Part shown: positions 63,870 through 64,000 of the stretch, in pieces
Position numbering within the stretch: position 1 is the first letter of the stretch
Layout of the letters: each line of letters begins with the position of its first letter
DNA from: CAYSPT01 sp964432985
Lineage (GTDB): Bacteria; Muiribacteriota; CAYSPT01
NCBI GenBank assembly: GCA_964432985.1
Contig: CAYSPT010000019.1
Location: 1 to 64,000 of the forward strand
DNA: 64,000 bases
Direction: 5' to 3'
The notes under the pieces: model-generated
What the model was told of the DNA's origin: nothing
The model's input: only the letters and a program-made list of their open reading frames with translations
The model's database searches: none
Made by a program: the position numbers and the translations under genes

Positions 63870-64000
63870 CAACGGCAATCTCCTGAAAGATATTGTAGTA
63901 ATCCGGACAACACGGCAGGCTTTTTACGGATCGGAAACAACCGTTTCATTCCGGATTTCAGGACAGGATAAACTATACTGCCACCGGTTTCACCGTGTCA
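63870..64000 (-). other. Upstream region of the second pseudopilin operon
   Basis: No gene. GAAAC-AACC-GTTTC at about 63949-63962 is a short dyad and a TATAGT-like hexamer lies at about 63970-63975 on the reverse strand; a promoter is probable but no -35 is clear. Confidence 0.4.

Overview
The window looks like a chromosomal scaffold from an uncultured Gram-negative bacterium, probably a metagenome bin: it has two runs of exactly 100 Ns (3472-3571 and 17872-17971) and moderately high G+C. A TolC-type outer-membrane channel, a lipoprotein, MurB and several pseudopilin sets indicate a diderm envelope. A NapH-like polyferredoxin, a DUF362 protein, an iron-sulfur flavoenzyme relative and molybdenum-cofactor genes fit an anaerobic, Fe-S-rich metabolism. 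I cannot place the phylum from this stretch; Desulfobacterota-like or PVC-adjacent lineages would fit. No rRNA, tRNA, CRISPR array or intact insertion sequence was seen.

Layout. 1-7577 (+): a secreted GH5-like protein with golvesin-type domains, followed by a type IV pilus/pseudopilin cluster, one gene of which lacks a canonical start codon. 7595-17764 (+): an AEC permease, then five closely spaced genes: a giant HEAT-repeat protein, a PHP phosphoesterase fused to an APH-type kinase, a Cache-HAMP membrane sensor with no output domain, a membrane carrier fused to HEAT repeats, and a PhnD-like binding protein. This combination is one of two candidate undescribed systems. 17992-21217 (-): a YtrA-type GntR/ABC exporter operon with a near-consensus promoter and operator-like palindromes; its permease carries a beta-propeller-like tail. 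21434-27282 (+): two overlapping tubulin/FtsZ-like paralogues of about 1000 residues; only the second keeps the GTP-binding signature loop. This is the strongest candidate for an undescribed system. 27309-34492: a 2H phosphoesterase, an NCS2 permease, a Cys-rich protein, an unknown membrane protein, a tandem cNMP-binding protein, an M4-like metalloprotease and a DUF6132 miniprotein. 34686-39458 (+): a complete TolC-MacA-MacB-type tripartite efflux operon. 39537-41271: a GspG-like pseudopilin and an anchored protein. 41296-47617: flavodoxin, DUF362 protein, NapH/ferredoxin fusion, RecQ and a QueG-like protein. 47618-48200: repeats and a MITE-like inverted-repeat element. 48201-52855 (+): glycogen phosphorylase, MoaA and a MoaC-MOSC fusion. 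52868-60564 (-): a sugar epimerase, a coiled-coil protein, two GT-C-type membrane proteins, MurB and a lipoprotein. 60820-63869 (-): a second pseudopilin operon of PilX-, PilV- and PilW-like genes.

A recurring oddity is the density of short tandem duplications (11 to 84 bp), many of them in frame inside genes (signal peptide, linkers, RecQ N-terminus, QueG-like Fe-S region) and some across gene ends. They look recent because copies are nearly identical. They point to a slippage-prone or repeat-generating process in this genome.
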